This document shows, in pieces, positions 19,366 through 27,240 of a DNA stretch of 64,000 nt; position 1 is the first letter of the stretch; every line of letters starts with the position of its first letter. This stretch comes from Corallococcus sp. AS-1-6 (GTDB taxonomy: Bacteria; Myxococcota; Myxococcia; Myxococcales; Myxococcaceae). Below the pieces are notes generated by a model. It saw only the letters and a program-made list of their open reading frames with translations. It was not told where the DNA came from and did not search any database. The translations under genes and the position numbers were made by a program. The stretch covers positions 1 through 64,000 of the forward strand of contig NZ_JAIQDE010000040.1 of NCBI RefSeq assembly GCF_020037015.1, in the 5' to 3' direction.

Positions 19366-19369
19366 TGAG

Positions 19370-19402
19370 CGGGCACGGCGCAATGGCCTTTCGCCGTGCC
19401 CG
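19370..19402 (+). terminator. Hairpin after truD
   Basis: Eleven-base perfect arms (19370-19380 and 19392-19402) flank an 11-nt loop, starting 5 bp after the truD stop. No T-tract follows. The hairpin covers GTG 19396, which argues against that codon as the start of the sigma-factor gene. Confidence 0.55.
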
Positions 19403-19461
19403 TAGTCCAGGGCGTGAACGCTCTTGCCCTCGACTCGCTCCCCATGGCCATCGGAATGCTG

Positions 19462-20034
19462 ATGGCTGAGGACGCCGCCCCGCTCCCCTGGAAGGCGGAC
19501 GTGCAGGCCGCCCGCAAGGGGGACCCGTCCGCTTTCGAAGCGCTCGTGCGCAGCGTGCAGCGCCCGGTGTACGGCCTGGCGCTGCGCCTGCTGCAGAGCG
19601 AGGCGGAGGCCGCGGAGGTCGCGCAGGAGGCCCTGCTCCGCGCGTACCAGAACCTCCACCGCTACGACGACGCGCGCCCGTTCGACCTCTGGGTGCTCGC
19701 CATCACCCGCAACCTCTGCCTGGACCTGCTCCGCCGCCGCACCAAGGTGCGCACGGAGGAGCTGGAGCCCATGAAGGAGGTGCTCCCCAGCAACGAGGTG
19801 TCCCAGGAGGACGGGGCCATCGCGCGCGAGGAGCGGCAGTCGCTGGAGGCCGCCATGGAGACGCTCTCCGTGGACGACCGTGAGGTGCTGGCCCTCTATT
19901 ACGTCCAGAAGCGCACCACGAAGGAGATCGCGCAGATCATGGGCTGCGCGCCCGGGACCATCATGGCGCGCCTGTTCCGGGCCCGTGAGAAGCTGCGCAA
20001 GAAGATGGCGCCCGCCGAGGAGGAGACGCGATGA
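19462..20034 (+). CDS. ECF-type RNA polymerase sigma factor
   Basis: About 190 residues. Region 2 is clear (AFEALVRSVQRPVYGLALRLL, EVAQEALLRAYQNLHRYD, FDLWVLAITRNLCLDLLRRR) and region 4 ends with a helix-turn-helix (LALYYVQKRTTKEIAQIMG, GTIMARLFRAREKLRKKM). There is no region 3, as expected for extracytoplasmic-function sigmas. ATG 19462 is preferred (GGAA 5 bp upstream); ATG 19444 and GTG 19396 are alternatives, the latter inside a terminator-like hairpin. The stop overlaps the anti-sigma start as ATGA. It should direct transcription of an envelope-response regulon when released by its partner. Confidence 0.92.
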   Translation: MAEDAAPLPWKADVQAARKGDPSAFEALVRSVQRPVYGLALRLLQSEAEAAEVAQEALLRAYQNLHRYDDARPFDLWVLAITRNLCLDLLRRRTKVRTEELEPMKEVLPSNEVSQEDGAIAREERQSLEAAMETLSVDDREVLALYYVQKRTTKEIAQIMGCAPGTIMARLFRAREKLRKKMAPAEEETR

Positions 20035-20537
20035 GCCCCACCCCCTGCCCCGACCTGGAGGTCCTCTTCGCGGAGCTGGAGGCCGGTGAGGGCCCCGCCC
20101 TGGACCACGCCGCGGAGTGCGAGGCGTGCGCCGCCCTGATGGAGGACCACCGCCTGCTGGAGAACGACCTGTTCCGGCTGGCGGATCCGCTGCCGCCCCC
20201 GTCGCTGGTCGTGAATGTGATGGCCCGCGTCGCGGAGAGCCCCGTGCCCCAGCGCCGCGAGGTGTGGACGGGCCTGTGCATCCTGCTCACGTCCCTGGCA
20301 ATGGGGCTGGGCGTCCTGTTCAGCAGTGACCGGGCGCTCGGCCGCATGGGCACCGCGTTCGCGGCCAGCGTGCGTGACGGCCGCGCGTTCGTGGAAGGCC
20401 TGTTCAGCGGTGCGCATGCCCTGTGGAGCACCGCGGGGCTGGCGGTGGCCTGCATCGTCGCGTTCGTCGTGTTCACGTCGCTGTTCGGCCTGAAGCGCCT
20501 GGCCGGCTCCCCTCCTCCGTCCCTCTCCGAAGCCTGA
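20031..20537 (+). CDS. Zinc-binding anti-sigma factor, membrane-anchored
   Basis: A 168-residue protein. The ZAS zinc-binding motif HxxxCxxC is seen as His26, Cys30, Cys33 near the N-terminus, the sigma-binding part. Two membrane helices follow (about 78-98 and 134-153) with a short periplasmic loop between them. It overlaps the sigma gene by 4 bp (ATGA), the standard arrangement for an ECF sigma/anti-sigma pair. It probably holds the sigma at the membrane until a periplasmic or redox signal releases it. The signal is unknown; the next gene, which starts 8 bp later, is a candidate sensor or structural target. Confidence 0.85.
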   Translation: MSPTPCPDLEVLFAELEAGEGPALDHAAECEACAALMEDHRLLENDLFRLADPLPPPSLVVNVMARVAESPVPQRREVWTGLCILLTSLAMGLGVLFSSDRALGRMGTAFAASVRDGRAFVEGLFSGAHALWSTAGLAVACIVAFVVFTSLFGLKRLAGSPPPSLSEA

Positions 20538-20545
20538 GCGTGACC

Positions 20546-22090
20546 ATGAAGATCCTCCCCCGCCTGTTGCTTCCGACCCTCCTCCTCGGCGCCCCGGTGG
20601 CGCTCGCGGAAGGCGCCCCGGCCCCCGCCGCCGCCACCGCGCCGGCCCGCACCATCGACGTGAGCTTCCGCGGTTCGCTGCGGGACGCGCTCAAGACCAT
20701 CGCGGAGAAGGGCGGCCTCAACCTGGTCGTCACCGGCGACCTGGACACCCCCGCGGAGGTGCGGCTGCGCGGCATCAGCGCCGAGCAGGCCCTGCGCACC
20801 GTGGCCCGCGCCTACTCGCTCCACCTGGAGCAGGACGGCTCCATCTTCACGCTGCGCCCGCTCACCGCGAAGGAGAAGGAGTCTGGCGGGAGCGCGGCCG
20901 TGACGGCGCCCGCCGCTCCCCCCGCCCCCGCCGCCCCGCCCGCGCCGCCGGCCCCCGCCGCGCCGCCCGACGTGGCGGTGGACGCGAACGCGACGCCCGA
21001 GGAGCGCGCCCTGGCCCGCGAAGAGGCGGAGCGCGCCCGCGAGGAGGCGCGCGAGGAGGCCCGGCAGGCCCGCGAGGAGGCCAAGCAGGCCGCGAAGGAA
21101 GAGGCCGAGGCCGCCAAGCAGCGCATCCGCGAGGAGATCCGCAGCTTCCGCGACAGCTTCAAGCACAAGAAGGGCAAGCGCGGCGCCCGGGACGTGGTGG
21201 CCCGCGGACAGAACCTGGAGGTGAAGGAGGGCGAGTCCGTGGAGAGCGCCGTCGTGTACGGCGGCAACCTCATCGTGAAGGGCACCGTGGAGGACGACGC
21301 GGTCGCCTTCGGCGGCAACCTGGAGATCCAGGGCCACGTGGAGGGAGACGCGCACGCCTTCGGCGGCAACGTCATCCTGGGGCCCAACGCGCAGGTGGAG
21401 GGTGACGTGTCCGCCTTCGGCGGCCAGGTGCAGAAGGCGGACGGCGCCAGGGTGGAGGGCAGCCTGGAGTCCTTCGGCGGCGCGGGCCTGGGCCGCATGG
21501 TGGCGGGAGAGATCAAGCGCGGCATGCAGGACGTGCAGAACCATGACGCGTCCGTGGACCACGACGACGATGACGACCGCGACAGCCGCGGCGGTGGCCT
21601 GGCGTCCTTCATCCTCCAGTTCGCGCTGCTCTTCGGCCTGGGCTTCCTGGGGCAGATGTTCTTCCCGGCGCGCATGAAGGAGCTGGGGGATGAGATCCGC
21701 GCCAACCCCGCCCGCAACTTCTGGGTGGGCCTGGTCGGCATGGCGGCCCTCATCCCGCTGACCATCGTCCTGTGCGTCACGCTCATCGGCATTCCGGTGG
21801 CGTTCGCCCTGCTGGTCGCCTCCATGCTGGGCACGGCGCTGGGCTACGCGGCCGTCGCCAGCGAGGTGGGCACGCGGCTGCCGGTGCTGCGCGGCAGGAA
21901 GACGCAGGCGGTGGTGCTCGCCCTGGGCCTGGGCCTCATCCTCCTGGTGAGCCACATCCCCGTGCTGGGCGTGGTCCTCAACCTCATCCTCACCCCGCTG
22001 GCCTTCGGCGCGGTCATCCGCACCCGGTTCGGCTACCGCGGCCGGGGCATGCCGGAGCCCATCTTCCCCCGGAGCGAGAACCCGGTTTGA
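20546..22090 (+). CDS. STN-domain / coiled-coil / polymer-forming (bactofilin-like) membrane protein
   Basis: A 514-residue protein of unusual design. A signal peptide (to about residue 21) precedes an STN-like domain (about 36-103: TIDVSFRGSLRDALKTIAEKGG, VRLRGISAEQALRTVARAY), the module found in secretins and FecA-type receptors. An Ala/Pro linker and a Glu/Ala/Arg coiled coil (about 153-210) follow, then about five beta-helical units of the form GGNL.VKGTVEDDAVAFGGN like polymer-forming bactofilin/CcmA domains, an Asp-rich stretch, and three to four C-terminal membrane helices. It starts 8 bp after the anti-sigma gene; GTG 20540 is an alternative start. A strong terminator follows. Function unknown; it could be the stress sensor or output scaffold of the sigma system. 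Confidence 0.85.
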   Translation: MKILPRLLLPTLLLGAPVALAEGAPAPAAATAPARTIDVSFRGSLRDALKTIAEKGGLNLVVTGDLDTPAEVRLRGISAEQALRTVARAYSLHLEQDGSIFTLRPLTAKEKESGGSAAVTAPAAPPAPAAPPAPPAPAAPPDVAVDANATPEERALAREEAERAREEAREEARQAREEAKQAAKEEAEAAKQRIREEIRSFRDSFKHKKGKRGARDVVARGQNLEVKEGESVESAVVYGGNLIVKGTVEDDAVAFGGNLEIQGHVEGDAHAFGGNVILGPNAQVEGDVSAFGGQVQKADGARVEGSLESFGGAGLGRMVAGEIKRGMQDVQNHDASVDHDDDDDRDSRGGGLASFILQFALLFGLGFLGQMFFPARMKELGDEIRANPARNFWVGLVGMAALIPLTIVLCVTLIGIPVAFALLVASMLGTALGYAAVASEVGTRLPVLRGRKTQAVVLALGLGLILLVSHIPVLGVVLNLILTPLAFGAVIRTRFGYRGRGMPEPIFPRSENPV

Positions 22091-22135
22091 CGCACCCGGC
22101 CTCACGGCCACCCGGGCTTGCCACACCGCATCATG

Positions 22136-22175
22136 AAGCCCCGCTCCCGAGCGCACCGGGAGTGGGGCTTTTCCT
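22136..22175 (+). terminator. Strong intrinsic terminator of the sigma/anti-sigma operon
   Basis: Fourteen-base arms (22136-22149 and 22157-22170, one G-T pair) with a 7-nt loop are followed by TTTTCCTTCT. This closes the sigma, anti-sigma and STN-protein operon. Confidence 0.85.
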
Positions 22176-22300
22176 TCTCAAACAAGCCCCACGCTCGCGC
22201 GCCATCACCTGCGCTGTCGTGACCGGGTGTTGGCGGTGGGCGGGCGGGCGCTGACAGGCTTTGACCGGCTCCGTCGGGTGCGCCATTTTGCGCGGCACCC

Positions 22301-23647
22301 ATGCGACGCCTCCCAGACGCAACCCCGCGCGGCAGGGCCATCACCGTGGACCTCGAGGGCGAGAGCATCCCCGCCATCGAAGGCGAGCCGGTGGCGTGCT
22401 CCCTCATCGCCGCGGGCGAGAACGTCCTCTCCCGCTCCGTGAAGTACCACCGCCCGCGCGGCCCGTACTGCTTCGCCGCGGCCTGCTCGCACTGCCTCAT
22501 GCGCGTGGACGGACTGCCCAACGTCTACACCTGCCGCACCCCCGCGAAGGAGGGCATGCGGCTGGAGCGGCAGAACGCGTACCCGTCCGCGAAGGTGGAC
22601 ATCTTCGAGACCATCGACTGGTTCTTCCCCAAGCGGCTGGATCACCACGAGATGTTCGCGGGCGTGCCGGTGGCGGAGGACGTGATGGCGCGCGTGGCCC
22701 GGCAGTTGGCCGGCCTGGGCCTGTTGCCCAAGGAGGCGGGCCCGGCGCCCCTGCCCCCGCGCACCTCCCACACCTCCGTCGCGGTGGTGGGCGGCGGCGC
22801 GGCGGGCCTGGAGGCGGCGCGGGTGCTCGCCGGACAGGGCGTGCCCTTCCTGCTCTTCGAGCGCGACGCGAACCTGGGCGGACGGCTGGCCCACGGCGCC
22901 CCGGAGGACGGCGCGCCCTTCGTGCCGGAGGCCACCGCGTTCCCGCAGGGCAGCGTGGTGCGCGACGCCACCGTCATCGGCCTGTATGACGACGAGCACG
23001 GCCGCTACCTGGCGGTGGCCGCGCGGGAGGCCGCGAACCTGCGGCTGCTCAAGGTCTACGCGAAGCGCTTCCTGCTCACGGTGGGCGGCCATCCCCCCAC
23101 CCTCCCCTTCGAGAACAACGACCTGCCCGGCGTCCTCGCGGGCCGCGCGGCGAGCCTGCTCCTGCGCAAGCACGACGTGGCGCCCCAGGTCGCGGCGCTG
23201 GTGGGCCACGGCCCGGAGCTGCACGCGCTGGCGCACCTGTTCACCCAGCGCGGCGTGGAGGTGGCGGCGGTGGTGGACCTGAAGGGCCCGCTGCCCGCGA
23301 ACGCGCACCCCAAGGCCGTCGTGGGCGACGGGCTCAAGGCCCACGGCCTGCGCGGCGTCACGGCGCTGAGCTTCACGCCCCAGGGCGGGCGCAAGCAGAA
23401 GGTGTCGTGCGACGCGGTGGTGGTGTCCGTGCCGGTGGCGCCGGGCTTCGAGCTGGCGCGCCAGGGCGGCGCGAAGGTGGAGTTCGACGCGGACGCGGGC
23501 CACTTCCGGGTGGAGGCGGACGCGGACGGGCGCACGCAGGCGGCGGACGTGTTCGTCGCGGGCGACGTGGCGAAGCCCGGCACGGCGAAGGACGCCGCGG
23601 CCATGGGCGCAAGAGCGGCCCGGGCGCTGCTGGGAGGGCTGTCATGA
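22301..23647 (+). CDS. Ferredoxin-FAD/NAD fusion subunit of an amine/opine-type dehydrogenase
   Basis: A 448-residue subunit. An N-terminal 2Fe-2S ferredoxin-like domain has a complete four-Cys set (Cys57-x4-Cys62-x2-Cys65-x12-Cys78). Then comes a pyridine-nucleotide-disulphide-oxidoreductase-type domain with the dinucleotide motif VVGGGAAGLEAAR near 157 and a terminal VAGDVAKPG. This equals the small ferredoxin plus the alpha subunit of hydrogen cyanide synthase, opine oxidase and proline/sarcosine-type dehydrogenases, but without the alpha subunit's usual C-terminal BFD cluster domain. The next gene overlaps it as ATGA and carries that domain. No clear ribosome site precedes ATG 22301; GTG 22346 is an alternative. 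Substrate unknown. Confidence 0.85.
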   Translation: MRRLPDATPRGRAITVDLEGESIPAIEGEPVACSLIAAGENVLSRSVKYHRPRGPYCFAAACSHCLMRVDGLPNVYTCRTPAKEGMRLERQNAYPSAKVDIFETIDWFFPKRLDHHEMFAGVPVAEDVMARVARQLAGLGLLPKEAGPAPLPPRTSHTSVAVVGGGAAGLEAARVLAGQGVPFLLFERDANLGGRLAHGAPEDGAPFVPEATAFPQGSVVRDATVIGLYDDEHGRYLAVAAREAANLRLLKVYAKRFLLTVGGHPPTLPFENNDLPGVLAGRAASLLLRKHDVAPQVAALVGHGPELHALAHLFTQRGVEVAAVVDLKGPLPANAHPKAVVGDGLKAHGLRGVTALSFTPQGGRKQKVSCDAVVVSVPVAPGFELARQGGAKVEFDADAGHFRVEADADGRTQAADVFVAGDVAKPGTAKDAAAMGARAARALLGGLS

Positions 23648-25134
23648 GCAAGGCGCTCGTCTGCACCTGCGAGGACGTCACCGTCACGGACGTGGAGCAC
23701 GCCATCGAGCGCGGCTACCACGACGTGGAGTCGGTGAAGCGCTACACGGGCTTCGGCACCGGAATCTGCCAGGGCAAGAGCTGCCACGCCGCGGTGGCCG
23801 CGCTGCTCAAGCAGAAGGCCCCGGCGCTCAAGCCGGAGGGCGTGGTGCCCTTCACGCCGCGCCCGCCGCTGTACCCCACGGAGCTGCGCGTGCTCGCCAG
23901 CGCGCCGGTGGACGAGTCCGTCCCGCCCGTGGGCGGCGTGCCCCAGGAGCTGGAGCACTTCCCGTCCGCGCTGCGCCCGGAGGGGCCGGTGCCCCAGAAG
24001 GCGAAGGTGGTCATCATCGGCGGCGGCATCATGGGCCTGTCGCTGGCGTACAACCTGGCCCTGCGCGGAGAGACGGACGTCGTCGTGCTGGAGCGCGGCT
24101 ACCTGTGCGCGGGCGCGTCCGGCCGCAACGGCGGCGGCGTGCGCATGCAGTGGGGCACCCCGGCGCTCATCGAGCTGGCCAAGCGCTCCATCGACCTGAT
24201 GAAGGGCTTCGCGCGCGAGCTGGGCGTCAACGTCTGGCTGCGCCAGGGCGGCTACCTCTTCCTGGCCAAGCGCAAGGACACCGCGTACCGCCTGGATCGC
24301 AACGCCGCCCTGCACAACAGGTACGGCGTGCCCACGCGCATCATCACCGCGGACGAGGCGCGGCAGATCGTCCCGGACCTCACGATGAAGGACTGCGTGA
24401 CGGCGGCCTACAACCCGGAGGACGGCGTCATCTTCCCCTGGGCCTTCCTGTGGGGCTACGCGCAGGGCTGCGTGAAGCGCGGCGTGAAGGTGGAGACGTA
24501 CACCAACGTCACCGGCTTCGAGACGAGCAACGGCCAGGTGCGCAAGGTGAAGACGGACCGGGGCGACATCGCCTGCGACACCGTCGTGCTCGCCTCCGGC
24601 GCGTGGAGCCCCGCGGTCGCGAAGCTGGCGGACGTGAAGCTGCCCAACGAGCCGCACCGCCACGAGATCCTCAGCACCGAGCCGCTCAAGCCCTTCCTGT
24701 CGCCGCTGGTGTCGGTGCTCGACACCGGCCTGTACTTCAGCCAGTCCATGCGCGGTGAGATTGTCGGCGGCATGGGCGACCCGAAGGAGCCCGCCGGCCC
24801 CAACATGGGCAGCACCCTGCGCTTCGTGGCGCGCTTCGCCCAGGCCCTCACGGAGCAGCTCCCGCACGTGGGCCAGGTGAAGGTGCTGCGCCAGTGGGGC
24901 GGCCTCTACGACGTCACCCCGGACAACAACCCCATCCTCGGGCGCACCCCCGGCCTGGACAACCTGCTCCAGTTGTCCGGCTTCGTGGGCCACGGCTTCA
25001 TGATGGCCCCCGCCGTCGCGGAGCGGATGGCCCAGTGGATGACCTCCGGCGGCTCCGACGAGCTCTTCACCCGCTTCAACCTCCGCCGCTTCGAGGAAGG
25101 CACCCTCGAGCGCGAGGACATGATCATCGGCTGA
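23644..25134 (+). CDS. BFD-2Fe-2S / FAD-dependent amino-acid oxidase (DAO) fusion subunit
   Basis: A 496-residue subunit. The N-terminus is a BFD-type 2Fe-2S domain with Cys7, Cys9, Cys42 and Cys47 (CTC...GICQGKSC). A linker leads to a DAO-family flavoenzyme with FAD motif VVIIGGGIMGLSLAYNL, then ASGRNGGGV, WLRQGGYLF and a terminal GGLYDVTPDNNPILGRTP and GFVGHGFMMAP, as in the beta subunits of sarcosine oxidase, opine oxidase and HcnC. It starts inside the stop of the preceding gene (ATGA). Both genes together should form a complex that oxidises an amine or amino acid and passes electrons via iron-sulphur clusters, probably to the membrane chain. The true substrate cannot be assigned. Confidence 0.87.
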   Translation: MSKALVCTCEDVTVTDVEHAIERGYHDVESVKRYTGFGTGICQGKSCHAAVAALLKQKAPALKPEGVVPFTPRPPLYPTELRVLASAPVDESVPPVGGVPQELEHFPSALRPEGPVPQKAKVVIIGGGIMGLSLAYNLALRGETDVVVLERGYLCAGASGRNGGGVRMQWGTPALIELAKRSIDLMKGFARELGVNVWLRQGGYLFLAKRKDTAYRLDRNAALHNRYGVPTRIITADEARQIVPDLTMKDCVTAAYNPEDGVIFPWAFLWGYAQGCVKRGVKVETYTNVTGFETSNGQVRKVKTDRGDIACDTVVLASGAWSPAVAKLADVKLPNEPHRHEILSTEPLKPFLSPLVSVLDTGLYFSQSMRGEIVGGMGDPKEPAGPNMGSTLRFVARFAQALTEQLPHVGQVKVLRQWGGLYDVTPDNNPILGRTPGLDNLLQLSGFVGHGFMMAPAVAERMAQWMTSGGSDELFTRFNLRRFEEGTLEREDMIIG

Positions 25135-25150
25135 AGAATTCCGCCCTGCC

Positions 25151-25179
25151 CACCCCTGTCTCCGCCTGGGACAGGGGTG
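25151..25179 (+). terminator. Hairpin after the dehydrogenase operon
   Basis: CACCCCTGTC (25151-25160) pairs with GACAGGGGTG (25170-25179), 10 perfect pairs and a 9-nt loop, 16 bp after the dehydrogenase stop. There is no T-tract, so it could be a factor-dependent terminator or mRNA 3' end. Confidence 0.5.
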
Positions 25180-25351
25180 CGCCCCGGATGCCCGCAAAAG
25201 CGGCACTCCATGAAAATCACGCAAGTCCCCGGGATGGCTGGGGATTCGCCGGGGAACGTGACGTTTCTTTACAAACGCAACCGGGTTGCACGGAGCATCC
25301 ACGCTCCACCGTCACGGGGGCGTGACGGCGGGTCTCCTCTGGCGGGCGTCC

Positions 25352-25367
25352 TGGCACGGGGCGTGCC
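25352..25367 (+). promoter_or_regulatory. Candidate sigma54 (-24/-12) promoter
   Basis: TGGCACG (25352-25358), four bases, then GTGC (25363-25366) matches TGGCACG-N4-TTGC at ten of eleven fixed positions (one T replaced by G), with correct GG-to-GC spacing. It stands 46 bp upstream of the protease start at 25413, leaving room for a short leader. The same bases form a small inverted repeat (GGCACG...CGTGCC), which is a possible confounder. Confidence 0.6.
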
Positions 25368-25412
25368 TGGGGAACCCGCGCCGCGCAATGCCGCGCGGGG
25401 GGAGAGTCAGAG

Positions 25413-26207
25413 ATGGCCGCGAAGAAGCTCGTGGGTGCGATGCTGGTGATGGGCCTGACGGCGTGTGGCTCCGTGGAGCCCCTGGACGTGCCGGACGCGG
25501 AGCCCAATGAGGCGCTGGCGTCGCAGGAGTCCAACGTCATCGTGGGCACGCTGAACTGGGTGAGCGCCACGTCCCTCACGGGCACGCAGCGCACCCGGTC
25601 CCTGGCGGTGGGCTACCTCTCCATCCCGGCGGTGGGCAGCCGCTGCACGGCGTGGCTCGTCTCCAACGACGTGGTCATCACCAACAACCACTGCGTGGGC
25701 AGCGCGTCGGAGGCGGTGGGCGCGCGCGTGTCGTTCAACTACGAGGACGGCGTCGCGTCCGCCTCGCGCGTCTGGTACTCGTGCGCCACGTTCATCAAGA
25801 CGTGGAGCACGGACGACATGACGGCGCTGCGCTGCGCGGCCGTCAACGGCCAACTGCCCGGCCAGGTGTACGGCTTCCTCACCGTCTCCGGCACCAACGC
25901 GGCGACGAATGACAGCGTGTACGTCGTGAACCAGAACTGCGACTACTACACGACGCCGTCCTGCACGCCGACGAAGAAGTCCTCGCCGGGCAAGGTGCTC
26001 AACGGCAGCTACAGCACCACGGACATCTCCTACGACGCGGACACGCTGGGCGGCTCGTCCGGCTCGCCCGTCATCTCCACGGCCACGAACCAGGTGGTGG
26101 CGCTGCACCACATCGGCATCGGCGGCAACTCGCAGGGCCGCGGCACGGCCAACACCGGCGTGAAGGCCACGCGCGTGAAGGCGCGCCTGGCGGAAATCGG
26201 CCTGTAG
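25413..26207 (+). CDS. V8/trypsin-like serine protease lipoprotein
   Basis: A 264-residue extracellular protease. The leader carries a lipobox GLTAC (Cys18), so it is probably tethered to the outer membrane. The trypsin-fold triad is visible: His93 in ITNNHCVG, Asp134 or 135 in TDDMTALRC, and Ser216 in GGSSGSPV. Cysteines near 78/94, 124/141 and 176/184 fit disulphide pairs. A good ribosome site (GGGGGGAGAG) precedes ATG 25413, and a sigma54-like promoter lies upstream, so expression may be developmentally or nutritionally controlled. It is a single gene and converges on the SDR gene, separated by a hairpin. V8-like substrate preference (after Glu) is not proven. Confidence 0.9.
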   Translation: MAAKKLVGAMLVMGLTACGSVEPLDVPDAEPNEALASQESNVIVGTLNWVSATSLTGTQRTRSLAVGYLSIPAVGSRCTAWLVSNDVVITNNHCVGSASEAVGARVSFNYEDGVASASRVWYSCATFIKTWSTDDMTALRCAAVNGQLPGQVYGFLTVSGTNAATNDSVYVVNQNCDYYTTPSCTPTKKSSPGKVLNGSYSTTDISYDADTLGGSSGSPVISTATNQVVALHHIGIGGNSQGRGTANTGVKATRVKARLAEIGL

Positions 26208-26229
26208 CCGCCACGCCGCTACGTGGCGG
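26208..26229. terminator. Bidirectional hairpin between protease and SDR genes
   Basis: CCGCCACG (26208-26215) pairs perfectly with CGTGGCGG (26222-26229) around a 6-nt loop, directly between the protease stop (26207) and the last codons of the convergent SDR gene. No T-tract. Confidence 0.45.
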
Positions 26230-27094
26230 ACGAAGGCTCTCCTCCGGCCAGCAGCACCGGCCGGGGGGGCGCATCCGGGCCGGTGGGCCCGGACGGGTTC
26301 AGGAGCAGCGTCCGCTTGAGGCCGCCCAGCGCCAGCCGCCCCAGGCCGCGCTTGAAGGAGCGCGGCAGGAAGCGCAGCAGCCGCATCACCCAGCGGTGCC
26401 CCAGGCCGGGGTACACCACCGCCTCGCCCCGCTCGAAGCCCGCCAGGGCCTCGCGGGCGCACTGGCGCAGGGACAGCTCGAAGAACGGCGACACCTCGCC
26501 CTCCAGGTGCGGCTCCAGCGCCAGCGGGCCGGGGGCCACGAAGGTGACGGGGATGCCCGCGTCCTTCAGCTCCAGGCGCAGGGACTCGCTGAAGCCGTCC
26601 AGGAAGCGCTGCGTGGCGGCGAACGTCACCGCGCCCGGGAGGAACAGGCGCGCCGCGCCCGAGCCCACCGTGAGGATGCCGCCCCGCCCGCGCTCCAGCA
26701 TGGGGCGCAGCAGGCGGTGGGTGATCATGGCCGGCGCCAGCACGTTCGCCTGCACCAGCTCCTCGATGCGCCTCCAGCGCTCGTCCGCGTACAGCCCGCT
26801 GGAGGCGTAGTCCGCGTTGTTGATCAGCACGTCCACGCGGACGTAGTGGCGCTCCAGGTGTTCGAAGAGCGCGTCCACGGCGCGCGGGTCATCCATCCGG
26901 CACGCGCGGACCATCACCCCCAGGGTGGGGTTCTGGACGAGCAGCTCCTCCCTCAGGCTGCCCAGGTCGTCCACGTCGCGCGCGACGAGCACCAGGGTCC
27001 TGACCCGCGGGGAGAGGAGCCGGGCGAGCTCGCGGCCGATGCCGCCAGCAGCGCCGATGATGAGCACGGTACCGTTGTCGATGGGAGGGCGCAT
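26219..27094 (-). CDS. SDR-fold protein lacking the catalytic Tyr and Lys
   Basis: A 291-residue short-chain-dehydrogenase fold protein. The nucleotide-binding GAAGGIGRE (residues 14-22) and the later LINNADYASSG match classical SDRs. At the active site, where these have Ser, then Tyr-x3-Lys, this one reads GSGAARLF then TFAATQRF: the Tyr is Phe158 and the Lys is Gln162, while Ser145 is kept. Such a protein may bind NAD(P) but should not do normal hydride-transfer chemistry. The C-terminal 60 residues (RSFKRGLGRLALGGLKRT) are basic. The start at 27094 (MRPPIDNG) is the family-like one. It stands divergent from the Usp gene. Confidence 0.82.
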   Translation of the reverse strand: MRPPIDNGTVLIIGAAGGIGRELARLLSPRVRTLVLVARDVDDLGSLREELLVQNPTLGVMVRACRMDDPRAVDALFEHLERHYVRVDVLINNADYASSGLYADERWRRIEELVQANVLAPAMITHRLLRPMLERGRGGILTVGSGAARLFLPGAVTFAATQRFLDGFSESLRLELKDAGIPVTFVAPGPLALEPHLEGEVSPFFELSLRQCAREALAGFERGEAVVYPGLGHRWVMRLLRFLPRSFKRGLGRLALGGLKRTLLLNPSGPTGPDAPPRPVLLAGGEPSSAT

Positions 27095-27240
27095 ATGGGG
27101 GCAGGACCTCGGACAGGAAGGTGCCCATGCGCGGGGCACCCTGCGTGCCCGCCCCGCTGCTCGGTCCTCCCTGGATGCCCCCTTGCCCTGGCGGCGGGCG
27201 GGCATCTACCTTCCAGCGCTCCCGCAGCAGGAGGACACCC

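Noticed and set aside
19396-19461. GTG 19396 as the sigma-factor start
   Set aside because: It lies within the 11-bp hairpin after truD and lacks a ribosome site; ATG 19462 has GGAA at proper distance and starts just before conserved sequence.
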